64,000 nucleotides of DNA from the NCBI GenBank assembly GCA_016748015.1, contig JAAOMT010000771.1, positions 93,870 to 157,869 on the forward strand, given 5' to 3'. Positions 1-10,313 of this stretch are shown here, piece after piece (position 1 is the stretch's first letter; each line of letters opens with the position of its first letter). The position numbers were made by a program, and so were the translations under genes. Source of the DNA: Geosiphon pyriformis (Eukaryota; Glomeromycota; Glomeromycetes; Archaeosporales; Geosiphonaceae). Under the pieces are notes generated by a model. The model saw only the letters and a program-made list of their open reading frames with translations, did no database searches and was not told the origin of the DNA.

Positions 1-930
1 GGCAACGTAAGGGCTGATAGGTCTGCAGGTAAAGCTACTGGCTCTTCCTACGTTTTGCCAATAGGAATATGGAAGTATTGTTTGATGGCTAAGAACACTG
101 TAATTTCGGGCAATGCCCATTACTTTGTTAAGGATGTGTTTAGATCTGTTTGTCATGCTCGCTGGAAGGCTAGTCCAGGCCAAGATGTGGTCTTAGTTGA
201 TATGCTAAAAGATTTTGATTGGGCTGTTTTGGCAAAAGTCTGGCATTCTAACTTACACATGCTTGCTGGGTTTACTAGCTGGAAATGAGCTGATCTTCAA
301 ATGTATTTAATAAAAACTGTACACAAAAGGTTGCCGGTGGCTGTCAAAAAAAGGTTATATAATAAATGTTACCCAGGTGTTCAGTGTTTGTTGTGTGGAG
401 AGGTGGAACTGCTGGACCATGTTTTTACTTGTTCACAGGATGTTCACACCCAGATGGAAATTTTGCTGGAGGGTTCTGCGTACTGGACATCTCTAATTCG
501 CGATTGTAATCTATTTTCCTCTTCTGTTCTTAAAGTTCTTGATTCTTGTCACTTGGATGTTGGCAGGTATTTGGTTTTGTGTAAGGGTTTTGTGATAAAA
601 AGTTGGGTTGTTGAGGCAGCGAGTGTTTTTGAGAATGCTAGAAAAGCCTCAGGAGTGGTAGTTGAGTTTGTGAGGTTCTTGGTTGAGCTGCATCAATCCA
701 GAATCTGGTTGATTAGATCTAAATTCAGAGCAGACATGGAGAAGGCTGGCTTGGTTGGTGATAATTGTTTGGTTTCGGGTTTGTCACATAGGGTGTGTTC
801 TGTGCTTTCAGATAGTGTGGTGAGGATGCTTGGCATTGCTGAGTCTTTTGCTGTCAGTTTTGGCCATTACAGGCCTTGCCTTTTTTTTTTGTGTTTAGAT
901 AGTTGTCCCTGTGTTTATATAGGTGTGTAG
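1..930 (+). pseudogene. LINE ORF2 C-terminus: end of RNase H plus zinc-knuckle-like C-terminal domain
   Basis: Reading frame 1 starts inside RNase H: the first codons give G-N-x-x-A-D, the motif carrying the last catalytic Asp. It runs in one frame to a TAG at 928-930. One TGA at 286-288 interrupts it; the frame continues unchanged after it. Around 385-430 lies a Cys/His cluster (CLLCGEVELLDHVFTC), equivalent to CLFCGEVEVSNHVFSC in the minus-strand LINE; it is a C-x2-C-x7-H-x4-C arrangement typical of the C-terminus of fungal LINE ORF2. The end (HQSRIWLIRSKFRAD) is conserved in all three LINE copies of the window. There is no own start codon because this is the tail of a longer polyprotein. 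The copy is non-functional as it stands. Confidence 0.85.
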
Positions 931-1072
931 TGTTGCCTAGTCTGGCCTGAGTGGCTAGTTGCATGTAGTCATTGCATGAGTCGCATTTAGTTTGAGCCAC
1001 TTAGTTTGGCTCTATGTACTAAATAGTGGTTGGACTTCACTCATTAAATGCTAATAAAAAAAAAAAAAAAAA
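1..1072 (+). mobile_element. 3' end of a LINE (non-LTR retrotransposon), truncated by window edge
   Basis: The stretch holds the end of a LINE ORF2 (1-930), a 3' untranslated region of about 125 bases and a 17-A tail at 1056-1072 preceded by CTAAT. The protein and the 3' UTR both match the long minus-strand LINE at 32-38.6 kb and the short copy at 48.3-48.7 kb. Shared UTR landmarks are a GTGTAGTGT-like stretch, a GTGGCTAG/GTGGCTGG word and CATGTAG. The 5' part lies outside the window. The poly(A) end shows insertion by target-primed reverse transcription. I did not find its target-site duplication because the 5' end is not visible. Confidence 0.85.
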
Positions 1073-1224
1073 TTGTTCTTTTTTTAGTTTTTTTATTATT
1101 GTTATTAATTTTATAATTAGCTTAAAGTTAATTTTGTTGAAGTTATATTGGCTAAGTTGGCTTTGTTAATTAAAATAAAATAAAAAAATTATTATTTTAA
1201 AGTAAAATATAATATAAATAATTA

Positions 1225-1960
1225 TTAATTATAATATTGTTATGGATTGGAGTAATAAGCTAATGAATAGCAAGAGAAAACAGGATTGTAGGGTAATAGA
1301 AATAATCAAAGAGAATTCTACTTCAAAGAGCAAATTAAATGAGTATGGATTCAATGTGTAAGATCAGTCTCATAAAATATCTCAGTCGCTATACTTTTCA
1401 AAAGTAACTGAAGAATCGGAAGGTAGAGGGATAGTCTATACTGTTAACAAATAATCACACTTGGTATAATTCTATGCCTCATGTCAGTGCTCTTAGAATT
1501 CAATATCAAATATCAAATATACTCTTCAATTATGTTTTATTCAATAATTTTCAAATACTACAATTATACATTTTAGGAAAAAGAAGGTAAATGCCAACAA
1601 ATAATCTTTTATTTCAAGATGTTCAGATACTTAAAGGTAAAGAAAAGGGAAATTAGCAATAAGAAAATGTTTAAGATAAAAGTTGATTTTTATTTATTTG
1701 ATTTTTTAATTTCTTAACATGCATTTTTACAGTTAAAAAATTCATTGCTTATATAGCTATCAAAAATAGTTAATGATCAAGTCAACAACTAGATTAATAA
1801 TCAGGTTAATAATCAGGTCAATGGTTAGGTTATTGATCAAGTTAATAATCACTTTCTAAAAATAGGGTGGCTAATTATATAATATCAGTGGCTAATACAT
1901 GTGATAATTAATAAGAAGTATAAGTTTCAACTATAATATCATCCTCTTCAAAGAGATTAA
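1225..1960 (-). repeat. Dispersed repeat R1, copy X (LTR-like, with TATA box and 12-bp tandem repeats)
   Basis: Read on the minus strand, this stretch matches 25880-26515 (plus strand) over roughly 650-700 bases. Matching landmarks in order are a GAAACTT...TTAATTATC region, the 12-bp tandem array, a TATA box (CTATATAAGC), a T-rich tract, ATTGAATAAA (poly(A)-signal-like), GACATGAGGCATAGAATTAT, TTGTTAACAG, ACTGATCTTACACATTGAAT and an end near ATAACAATATTAT. Tandem elements, TATA and poly(A) signal in this order resemble U3-R-U5 of an LTR followed by an untranslated leader. No coding part is attached here. It could be a solo LTR plus leader or a TRIM-like element. Boundaries are approximate. Confidence 0.6.
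1772..1855 (-). repeat. 12-bp tandem repeat, seven units
   Basis: Seven consecutive 12-mers, e.g. AATAATCAGGTT and AATAATCAGGTC, can be read at 1772, 1784, 1796, 1808, 1820, 1832 and 1844. On the minus strand the consensus is about TTAAYCTGATTA. The same unit occurs in tandem at 25929. On the minus strand a TATA box follows about 20 bases downstream. Confidence 0.75.
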
Positions 1961-2059
1961 GCTCCAGCAAAATCAAGTTATTTATGGTGTAATCTATTTA
2001 AAGAGTTTTATCTAACTTAAAGCTAACTAGTTTGTTGAAGTTTTTTGTGGATAAGGTAT

Positions 2060-2480
2060 ATAATACTTAAGACAAAATGAGTTTTGTATCCAAGAGACCA
2101 AATTTTTGTATTAGAGTTTTGGCTCTTCTAGTAATTGTTAAAACTCTTGAAACATCTAACTGTATAATGCCCAAAATTTCTGCCTGTATCTCTGAAGTTG
2201 TTTTTTTTATGAATTTTATATTCTCTATAATTTTTTTAAGGTAACCATAGAGTTTTAATTGCCTTTCATATAACAAATTTTTGTCTATGAACAAGATTTC
2301 TTGGATTGTTTTCCAATTGTGCTAAAAGATAAAAGTATTGCTGCTGTTATACTTTTTAACAGATACTTATCCATTTTGCTACCAATTTTTTCTCTTTTGG
2401 TAGTAGTTTTCTTTGGTCTAATAACAGTATATGTTCTACTGTTATCAATTATAGTGGTTTGTTTTCCAATGGTCAAAGTA
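2060..2480 (-). pseudogene. Coding-like fragment, family not recognised
   Basis: Two overlapping minus-strand frames (2476-2285 and 2294-2067) read as one protein broken by a frameshift near 2290. The part after the shift (from YERQLKLYGYLKKIIENI to RRAKTLIQKFGLLD) is of good complexity, with a regular helix-like pattern of charged and hydrophobic residues. It sits directly left of the Ty3-A LTR. It may therefore be the far end of Ty3-B, split off by the Ty3-A insertion, or a piece of another element. I cannot assign a function. Confidence 0.35.
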
Positions 2481-2750
2481 GTATTTGGATAATTTTTGAT
2501 CTAATATTCATAAAGAGTATAGAAGACATTTTAAATGTTTTAATCCAGAAAATAATTGTTCATGTTGATTGAAAATATTTTTGTTTTGGAAATAGTGTAT
2601 TTATTTATATTTGATTTTTGTTGATTATTTGAGTCAGTATTACCACAACAGGCAACCAATTAGATTATTTGTGATATTTTTTAAGTTGTGTGCTATTGTT
2701 ATCTGAATAAAAAAACTAATTTAAAGTTATGGGAAAACATGACCAAAAAC

Positions 2751-2950
2751 GTGACATAACACAGAATAGCATGCAATAATATTGGATAATGTGTTATAAC
2801 TTAGAATAGTACAGAATAATGTATTATAACATAGGATAATACAGAATAACATGTAATAACACCAGATAACATATTATAATGTAGAATAACACAAAGTAAC
2901 ATGTAATAATACCAGATAATGTGTTATAATATAGAATAACTAGCAATAAC
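2751..2950 (+). repeat. Decamer array, 20 units, in U3 of the 5' LTR
   Basis: Twenty consecutive 10-base units, each ending in ATAAY or a one-base variant, keep exact register without an indel. The middle five bases vary (ACAGA, ATGCA, ATTGG, GTGTT, ATGTA, ACCAG). A 50-base higher-order period is also visible between about 2831 and 2930. The array lies 70-270 bases upstream of the TATA box, so it may be a protein-binding array with one site per helical turn. Confidence 0.85.
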
Positions 2951-3017
2951 ATAGAAAAGCAAAGCAATAGCTAGCAATAGTGAGACAATTGAAAGCAAGT
3001 CTGTAAAACCAAAAAAA

Positions 3018-3027
3018 TATATAAAAG
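3018..3027 (+). promoter_or_regulatory. TATA box of the 5' LTR
   Basis: TATATAAAAG, conserved at the same place in the 3' LTR (11353-11362). It is the likely core promoter of Ty3-A, with the R region starting roughly 30 bases downstream. Confidence 0.6.
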
Positions 3028-3727
3028 CAAGTAGTTGTAAAAGTTGGAAAAGACAGACAATTAGTTAATAATCAATTTTTCTTTGTATTATACTTATCAC
3101 ATATCCATAGTTCGAAATACAATAATTATTAAAAAAAAGGAACAAAAATCTAAATTACCAATTCATGTTCTCCAAACCTTATGAATTTTAATTGAAATTA
3201 AAATCAGTGTTTTTTATCTCTGTTTTGAAACAAATGCCATTAACATAAATGTTTTGAACCCTTAATGACTTGGATCAATTGCTTTTAATCATGGCAATTG
3301 ACAGGAACTAATTCTTTTCTTTTCTTTTTCTTTTCTTTCTTCTTTTGTTTGGAGCAGCAACATAGAAAAATCAACTGTCTTGGAATAGACTTTGTGATAG
3401 CTTGGTAAAAGAGAAAAGCTTTCTCTAAGTTTTTAAATATTAATATTATCTTGTTAGCTTACCAAAAGAGCAAAAAACCAATGCCAGACCCTAACAACTG
3501 CGTTCATTAGCTTAGAAAAAAAAGTTCATATTTATGGAAAAATGTTGCAATTGACAAAAAACAAACTCTGTGCCTTATAACCAAAGAATTCAATGAGTAA
3601 ATTCACATCCAGAAATAGATCTTCAGAGACTGATAACATTGACACTGTGAGAAACATACAATCTTGGAACACTAAATTAGAGTACCAAATATTACTACTA
3701 TATCTTACCAAGTTTACCCATAACATT

Positions 3728-3745
3728 TGGTGCTCCCTATAAGGT
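3728..3745 (+). promoter_or_regulatory. Candidate primer binding site of Ty3-A
   Basis: Two bases after the LTR end the sequence reads TGGTGCTCCCTATAAGG. It starts with TGG, complementary to the CCA end of a tRNA. The matching tRNA is unknown and the site may have mutated. Confidence 0.4.
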
Positions 3746-3889
3746 TATAAAATTCACAGAGACAGAACACTCCAGATATTCACAAAAGTGGCAACTATTT
3801 GAACAGTAGAAAAGAACCACTCCCTGTACAGAAGAACATTATTTCAATATTTATAAAAAGACCTAAGAATACCAGCTAAAACCATTATT

Positions 3890-5395
3890 GCAAAAAGTGA
3901 TTTTTGTGACTACATTAACGTGAAAATTGACTGCTTGTTAGGCCAGTCAACAGATATAGAAAAGCTTGGTGAACAGATTCACCACAAATTATTAGAATAC
4001 TTGACAAATACCATAACATGAGCCATCACTGAAACTCTTTGCATAGTTAATACAAACTTTAAATATTATGTAGAAAAACGTTTTTCTTAAGTAAACCAAC
4101 CAGAAGAATTAGACTCTAAAAAAAATAAGTCTGAATTTAATTCAACAACCAAAAGAGAACAAGTTTAATTCACAGTCAACAAGAAACCAAGGTTCCTGTT
4201 CCCAACAACTCTATTATATCATCAGATACTCCAAAGTAAAATATTATTCAATTCACTCCTAGAAATCCAGTCAGAAACACCACAAACTCCTGAAAATCCA
4301 CACTTTTGAGGTCACTACAGTTGGACCAAATCTCTAGAAGAATATGGATCATTGTTTGGAAATTTGACCCCAACAATTAATAAAACAGACAAGAATACAT
4401 CAACTTGGAAACCACTAACAGCACAAATCTCAGTAGGATCAGCAACTTCCCTTATAGAAGGAACTGCTATTTTACAATCTATTGGTTCTAATGACAAAAA
4501 AAAACACCCAGAACTAGCACCAGGAGAACCCTCTAAAATGTGGACACCAATTCCCTCAAACCTTCTGCCCATCAACCAGAACATGGCTTACCAAGATATC
4601 ACAAAATTGGAAAAATTTTCTAGAGAAGAAGACAACACATACTTGTGAATTCCAGAAGCTGAAAAAGTGGTTACTGCAAACAATTGGGATGATGACAGAA
4701 CTATTCAAGCACTGCCATTCTTCCTAATAAGAACTGCAGACTCATGATATTAAAGTCTAACAGAAAAACCAACTGACTTTGCCACCTTCAAGCTTGTTTT
4801 TCCATAATACTTTTACAACTCTAATACTCTAATCCGATTGCAGAATCAATTCAGCATAATTAAACAAAAAGATTATGAAGCAGTAATTACTTATTTCGGA
4901 CAATTCAATCAAATTCTTTGTCAAATATTGGCTATCAAAAGAGACTACTATACCATAGCACAAGTTCTTAATTAATTTATTAAAGAATTATGGAGTAGTA
5001 TTTTAAGATTTGTAAAACCCTATTATCTGACCAATCTACAAGACACCATTGCTTTTACTCGCAATTTTGAGTCTGCAAAACAAGAAGTGAATTATATTCA
5101 AGTCATTAATTTAGCCATCAATAAAATCTCTAATACCAACACAAAGATCATCTAATTAAGTGAGAAATTAACTCAGAAAATTAAGAGATTCTTAGCCAGA
5201 ACTGCAAGAACCTACCAACTACCACAATAAAGAGAAAATAACAATAACAGCAGATACCCACAGCATTAGAACTGTCAGCAACAACAACAACCTTAGGGAT
5301 CCAATTCTCATAACTGTTACTACTGCCAGAAACCTGAACATATTATCTGGGATTGCTAACAGAAATTAGTGGGCCAGAACTAAGAAAATCAATAT
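3890..5395 (+). pseudogene. Ty3-A gag (capsid and CCHC nucleocapsid), decayed
   Basis: One frame can be followed through about fifteen stops. An open piece at 4352-4648 ends MAYQDITKLEKFSREED, the typical start of the Retrotrans_gag capsid domain. Next come AEKVVTANNWDDDRTIQALP (about 4655-4720) and a long helical part including LIRLQNQF...YFGQFNQIL. The C-terminus is Q/N-rich, followed by a zinc knuckle C-x2-C-x4-H-x4-C at 5315-5356 (CYYCQKPEHIIWDC). The stops are mostly TAA/TAG next to Q-rich stretches and TGA where W is expected, so single transitions explain them. Gag would package the element RNA in virus-like particles. It is not functional as it stands. Confidence 0.8.
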
Positions 5396-5799
5396 TAACA
5401 ACCAAAATATTCTTAGGCTATAAGACCACAATACCTATCCCAATATCAACTGCTTCAATACACACAACAAATCCAGTACATTCAACAACTATTACAGAAT
5501 TATTATCAACCCTTTTCAATAATCCAAGTGGTTCTGCACTATTCAGCTTCTATATATAACCAACTCCAACCCTAAGTTATTAACTATAATTAGGGATGAA
5601 AAAATCACAGCAACAATCAGATACAAACTAACAGTAAACTATCTTGACCCATTAATTACAGTTATGTTCCATCTTAACTAATACCAACCAGATACCCAAA
5701 TCAAGCCTTATATCTTAATCTTACTGAAAACCAGAATTTTGATAATTCCTTACTCTTAGAAAAAAAGAGTGTAAGAAAAATTTTTAATCCTTTAATAAG

Positions 5800-6260
5800 A
5801 AATCAAATCAACAATATCATTCTACCCATCATTATTATAGAAGACACTACTCTTATTACTATCTTCACCTTTGACATTAATAATCTAAATACTACTAGTC
5901 TTTTCAGTGAAGCCGCCATTAACCAGAATAAACCCATAATGGCACTGTACACTGATGCTAAAGTTGGAAACATAGACATTAAATTAATCTTTGATAGTGA
6001 ATCAACAGGTAGTATAATCACGAAACAACTTATAAATTAATTACATCAACAAATGAACTGTGCAGTGACTGCTTGAATCATCACTGCTAATGGCAATACC
6101 AAAACTTTTATTAGAAAAATTGATAATTTCTCCTTTGAGATCAATAAAATCCAAATTCTTACTAAAATCCTGGTCATAGAAGCCACACAATATTAAGCTC
6201 TTGTCAAAAATGACTGGTTAGTCAAAGCCATGGACACCTGAATACAATAGATCTGATTAT
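5800..6260 (+). pseudogene. Ty3-A retropepsin-like aspartic protease, decayed
   Basis: The frame contains IDIKLIFDSESTGSIITKQL at 5976-6035. In the family the catalytic triad is D-S/T-G; here codons 5993-6001 read D-S-E, so the Gly is replaced (GGA to GAA is a single G-to-A change). The flap and C-terminal part follow (ITANGNTKTFIRKIDNF, then VIEATQY, then LVKNDWL). Stops lie at about 6039, 6076 and 6196 and again after 6240. The protease would cleave the Gag-Pol polyprotein. The arrangement after gag and before the dUTPase and RT is clear despite the damage. Confidence 0.75.
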
Positions 6261-6629
6261 ATTGTCGAGAATTTTTTTACTGATGACCCAGATGCATTTC
6301 AAGATTGTTACCAAGAATTGGCCCTGACCCAAGAAGAACAAGAACAGAAACTAACTGACTTAAACACAAAATTATGTGATCATTGTCTAATCTCTTGCCA
6401 TTTCTAGTACTGCGACAAATGTGATCTTATGTTCAATCCACTACCAAGAACATTATACCCTATTAACAAACTACCAAAACCTAAAGAAGAAACTGAGTTA
6501 ATAGTTAAAAACATGCTGGTTCAAAAGCCAAATAAGACTACTGAAACAAAGCAGTACTTTTCATATTCCAACCTCTTCAAAAAATTAGAATTGAAATAAT
6601 ATAGCAATAATAATAAGGGAATCTGTCCC

Positions 6630-7040
6630 AAAAAAGCACATAACATCAATGCTGGTTTCGATTTACAATATCCTGGACAATCATTTCTAGTCATAGCCCT
6701 GCATTTCCTAGTAAGCATAGATCTTAAAATAGCATTAAAAATTTCTGTTAGTACTATGATACAAGTAGCATTTAGATCTAGCCTCACAAAGAAAAGAATC
6801 AATGTAAAAAGAGGAATCATTAATGCCAATATACTAAAAATATTATTGTGATGCTACAGAACAATTTGAATAGGTCTTACAAAATAGAATCTCACAAAAA
6901 GATTGCCCAAGCCTTCTTCTAGTCCTTAGTCAAATTACCACAACTAACTCTGATTATGACCCAAACAGAATTAAGCCTTACTGCCCAAGGAATCAGTGGG
7001 TTCAGATCAAGTAAAAGAGGAAATGTACCAGTTAATTTTA
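6630..7040 (+). pseudogene. dUTPase domain within Ty3-A pol, decayed
   Basis: Motifs of trimeric dUTPases appear in order: A-G-F-D-L (6651-6665), R-S-S-L-T-K-K (about 6778-6798) and G-I-I-N-A-N-Y (from 6813), where the family has Asp in place of the Asn at 6822-6824. After a one-base deletion near 6828 the other frame continues with NIIVMLQNN, a K-K-I-A-Q-A motif and the glycine-rich end G-I-S-G-F-R-S-S-K-R-G (6989-7020). dUTPase hydrolyses dUTP to dUMP and PPi and limits uracil in new cDNA. Its place between protease and RT resembles some retroviruses. One frameshift, one stop and the D-to-N change make it inactive. Identification rests on the order of five motifs; I rate it good. Confidence 0.75.
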
Positions 7041-7439
7041 CAAAAAAAAACAGTAATCAGGTAAAACTTATCTATACTGACACTGTCATTTCCATCTCTC
7101 CTTATTGACAATATATCCTCAAAATAAATCAAAAAATCTAAGACCAAGCTCTGCTATTTGAAGCCAACCCAGAAATCTGTTCACTAGCTGATGTCACTAA
7201 CTTATACCTACTAGCAAAGACTCATAAACACTTCAAAATCCTTATTTACAACCTGACTGAAGACATTGTAGAAATTCTGAAAAGAACTCTTGTTGGTTCT
7301 ATATTCCCAGATATTCAGAATCCAAATAAACCCCAGCCTATTCTAGATTTTGCACAATTGTTCTTATTCTGTGACATTACTTTACAAGTATAGAATCTGT
7401 CAAAGGAAAGCTACTTGTTCATACCAAAAAAAATCAATA

Positions 7440-8842
7440 AACTCAATTTAAGAAACTTGAGCACTTTACAACAAATACAATTTAAGGTTCTATTGAACCA
7501 ATATGCTAATGTTTTTGTCAGCAAAAATAAGTTCGGATGTACTAACATCATGAAACATCAGATTGACACAAAAGATGCTTGACTTATTAAGCAGCAGGCT
7601 TACCAAGTATCTCTAACTGGTGACAATTTAATTAAGCAAGAAGTACAATGAATGCTTGATAACGGCTTAATTAGAGAATTGTTAAGTTCTTGGTCCTCCC
7701 CAGTAGTCCTAGTTATTAAGAAAAACGAAAAAGTATGATTCTGCATAGATTACTGAAAATTATATAGTGTTACTCAAGGGGATAGTTATCCCACTCCCTT
7801 CATTCAAGAAATCCTGAACAACTTAGGCAAAAAAAAATGGTTCTCATTATTGGATCTAGCCAGTGAATATTGGCAAGTAGAAATAAACCCCAAAGACAAA
7901 AAAAAAATGGCATTTACCACCTGAGACAGCAATTTTAAATTTAATGTAATGTCTTTTAGACTTTGTAATACTCCTGCCACTTTTCAATGCCTTATGGATA
8001 TAGAATACAAAGAAATCCTTTAAAAATCAGTCATAGTCTATCTAGATAACACAAACATGTTCTTTAAAACATTCAATGATTACCTGCTCCACCTTCAACA
8101 AGTCTTTGAATGTTTTTGAAATACTGGATTAAAACTCAATCCTGATAAATGCTTTTTTGGGAAAACTGAATTAAAATTCCTAGGGCATGTGATTAGCAAA
8201 GACGGAATTAAACCTGATCCAAACAAAATCCAAAAAGTCAAAGACTTCCCAGTCCCAATCAATCTATGAGAATTATAAGAATTTTTAAGATTAGTGGAAT
8301 ACTATTAGAGATTTGTCAAAGAATTCTCAACTATTGTAAAACTCCTTCACCACTTATTGTTTAAATATGTACTATACCTATAGAAAAAAGACCAACAAAA
8401 AGCATTCAACTATCTCAAACAGTGCTTGATCACATCTCCAATATTAATCTATCTAAATTTTACCAAATGTTTTATTGTCACTACAAACACCTCAAAAAAT
8501 GCATTAAGAGCTGTCCTATTACAAATAGATCCTGATAACAGAGAACATTCAATCACATATGCTAGTTGTAACACAAGTCCAGTCAAGAAGATATATAGTA
8601 CAATAGACTTGGAATGTCTCGCCATTTATTGGGTCATACAGACTTGGAAATATTATCTTAGTCAACCATTTGACCTATATACCGACCACAAAGAACTTAT
8701 TTGGTTACTTAATAATCCACAATTAAAAAAAAAATATGTGAGATGGAGTACTTATCTACAACAATTTTTACTCAAAGTTCATTACAAAAAAAGATCTAAG
8801 AATACTAATGCTGACAGTTTGTCAAGAATACCACAAATCTAA
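7440..8842 (+). pseudogene. Ty3-A reverse transcriptase and RNase H, decayed
   Basis: One frame spans RT and RNase H. RT blocks: SSWSSPVVLVIKKN (about 7690), FCIDY (7740), WFSLLDLASEYWQVEI (7840-7890), FKFNVMSFRLCNTPATFQ (about 7938-7990), and the catalytic Y-x-D-D box, here YLDN at 8039-8050 (second Asp to Asn). KFLGHVISKDGI follows at about 8175. RNase H (8400-8842, open from 8426) has TTNTSKNAL where T-D-A-S is usual, an intact Glu in DLECLAI, YTDHKELIWL, and the end NADSLSRI, typical of Ty3 RNase H. About ten stops interrupt RT. The domain order fixes the Ty3/gypsy class. The catalytic change alone would abolish activity. Confidence 0.85.
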
Positions 8843-8989
8843 TTCCAGATCTATAAACACAACTACCTATTAACTATTGTATCAGTATTTATCGACACTT
8901 CAGTTCAAGAAAATATTACCTCAACAGAAACAAAGTGCCATATAGAAACAAGTGTAAAACTACTTTATTTAAAACAATCAACTCTATTG

Positions 8990-10140
8990 TCGAGAACAAT
9001 GAAACCATCCCACTCTACAATAATTGATTAAGAACAATGAAAAAGAAACTATATTATATAGCATGCACTCAAATACAACTGCAGAACACTTTAACAAAGA
9101 TACTACTTTGGAAAGAACAATTAATCTATACTATTGGCCAATGATATATAAGAATATCTTCAAGTATATTCTTAATTGTAATTCATGCCAAAGAAGAGGA
9201 AGATCAAATTCAACAGAACTATTTTGACCCATTCCAGTTGGAAATTTATTTGATAGAATTGGGATTGATTTGGTTGGTTCTCTCTTCATAACATCCAAAA
9301 AAAATTGTTACATTGCCATAGCAGTAGAATATCTTACAAAATAGCCAGAAGCCAGAGCAATTCAGGTAGCCAATGCTAAAACAGTAGTAGAATTCGTGCA
9401 TCAAGATCTAATTTGCCAACATAGATGTCTAAAAGAATTGCTATCTGACCAAGGAATACATTTTATTAATAGTACACTGACCAAATTAAGCCAACAGTTT
9501 GGAATAAAGCAACTCCTCTTGTCACCATATTACCCATAAACAAATAGATTAGTAGAACAATTTAACTGAACATTGTATGAAGTATTAGTAAAAATAAGCT
9601 ACAAAAACACACAAGAATGGGACTTATTTATATTTTCTGTATTATTAGCATACCAAACATTAAAGCAAAATATGACTCAGTTTATGCTATTTGAACTAGT
9701 TTATAAAAAAAAAGCAATGTTACTTATTGAACAAAAAATACAGTCATACTCAACTGAAATAATCACAGAAGAAAATTTTGAAGCCACCTTATATTAAAAA
9801 ACATACTAGCTAATAGAAATATTATAAGACAATCATAGAATAACAGTTGACAATATTAATAATGCATAAGAATGACAGAAAAAAAAACATAATAACCCCT
9901 CTACCTAAGCAACCAATAGAATTTAGGATTAGAGACCAAGTATTGTTACATTGTACAAAAGCTAAGAAACAATGAAGTAGAAAATTCGACCCAAAATGAG
10001 ATGATTCATTCCATATACACAAAGCTTTAGGAAATAGAGCTTACAAACTATGATTGGAAGACAGGATTTTAAAAAAAGTAGCTTATGGGAACTGATTAAA
10101 AATTTATTATGTAAAACAGCAGTTATTGTCATCAGTACCT
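8990..10140 (+). pseudogene. Ty3-A integrase with GPY-like C-terminus, decayed
   Basis: The zinc-binding HHCC domain is visible (H in MHSNTTAEH, C-x2-C in CNSCQ; 9060-9200). The catalytic core has D in IGIDLVGSL (about 9260), D in LLSDQGIHF (about 9445) and E in NRLVEQFN (about 9550). The three acidic residues are thus retained, but stops interrupt the core at 9225-9227 and several later points. A C-terminal module (FHIHKALGN...YKL, about 10000-10050) resembles the GPY/F module of Ty3 integrases; no chromodomain was seen. The enzyme would insert the cDNA into the host genome. A frameshift separates it from RNase H near 9000. Confidence 0.85.
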
Positions 10141-10313
10141 TAACTAGAAACACAAATTTCATTAATCAGGCCAAAAGATATATTATGAGATTTGGAACCA
10201 ATCATCATCATCAAAACATAAACAATAGATAGCAAATTAAATTAGGGAATTCAAGTATATATAGCATCTGAAAAAACAACAAGAACAATAGAATTTTTAA
10301 TATAAACTTTTTA

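Larger units (their letters stand above)
2697..3725 (+). repeat. 5' LTR of Ty3-A
   Basis: Begins TGTTATCTGAATAA, ends TACCCATAACA, and aligns along its length with 11032-12082. Differences between the two LTRs are mostly transitions, for example CTAATTT here against CCGATTC there. It contains the 10-bp-period array (2751-2950), a TATA box (3018-3027) and a pyrimidine tract at about 3312-3345. Confidence 0.9.

Noticed and set aside
3532-3726. Minus-strand ORF inside the 5' LTR, also open in the 3' LTR (11889-12143)
   Set aside because: LTRs are identical at insertion, so a shared antisense ORF is expected by descent. No domain is seen and it spans the LTR end.
6521-6829. 102-residue minus-strand ORF
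   Set aside because: Lies opposite the dUTPase motifs on the plus strand; a shadow.
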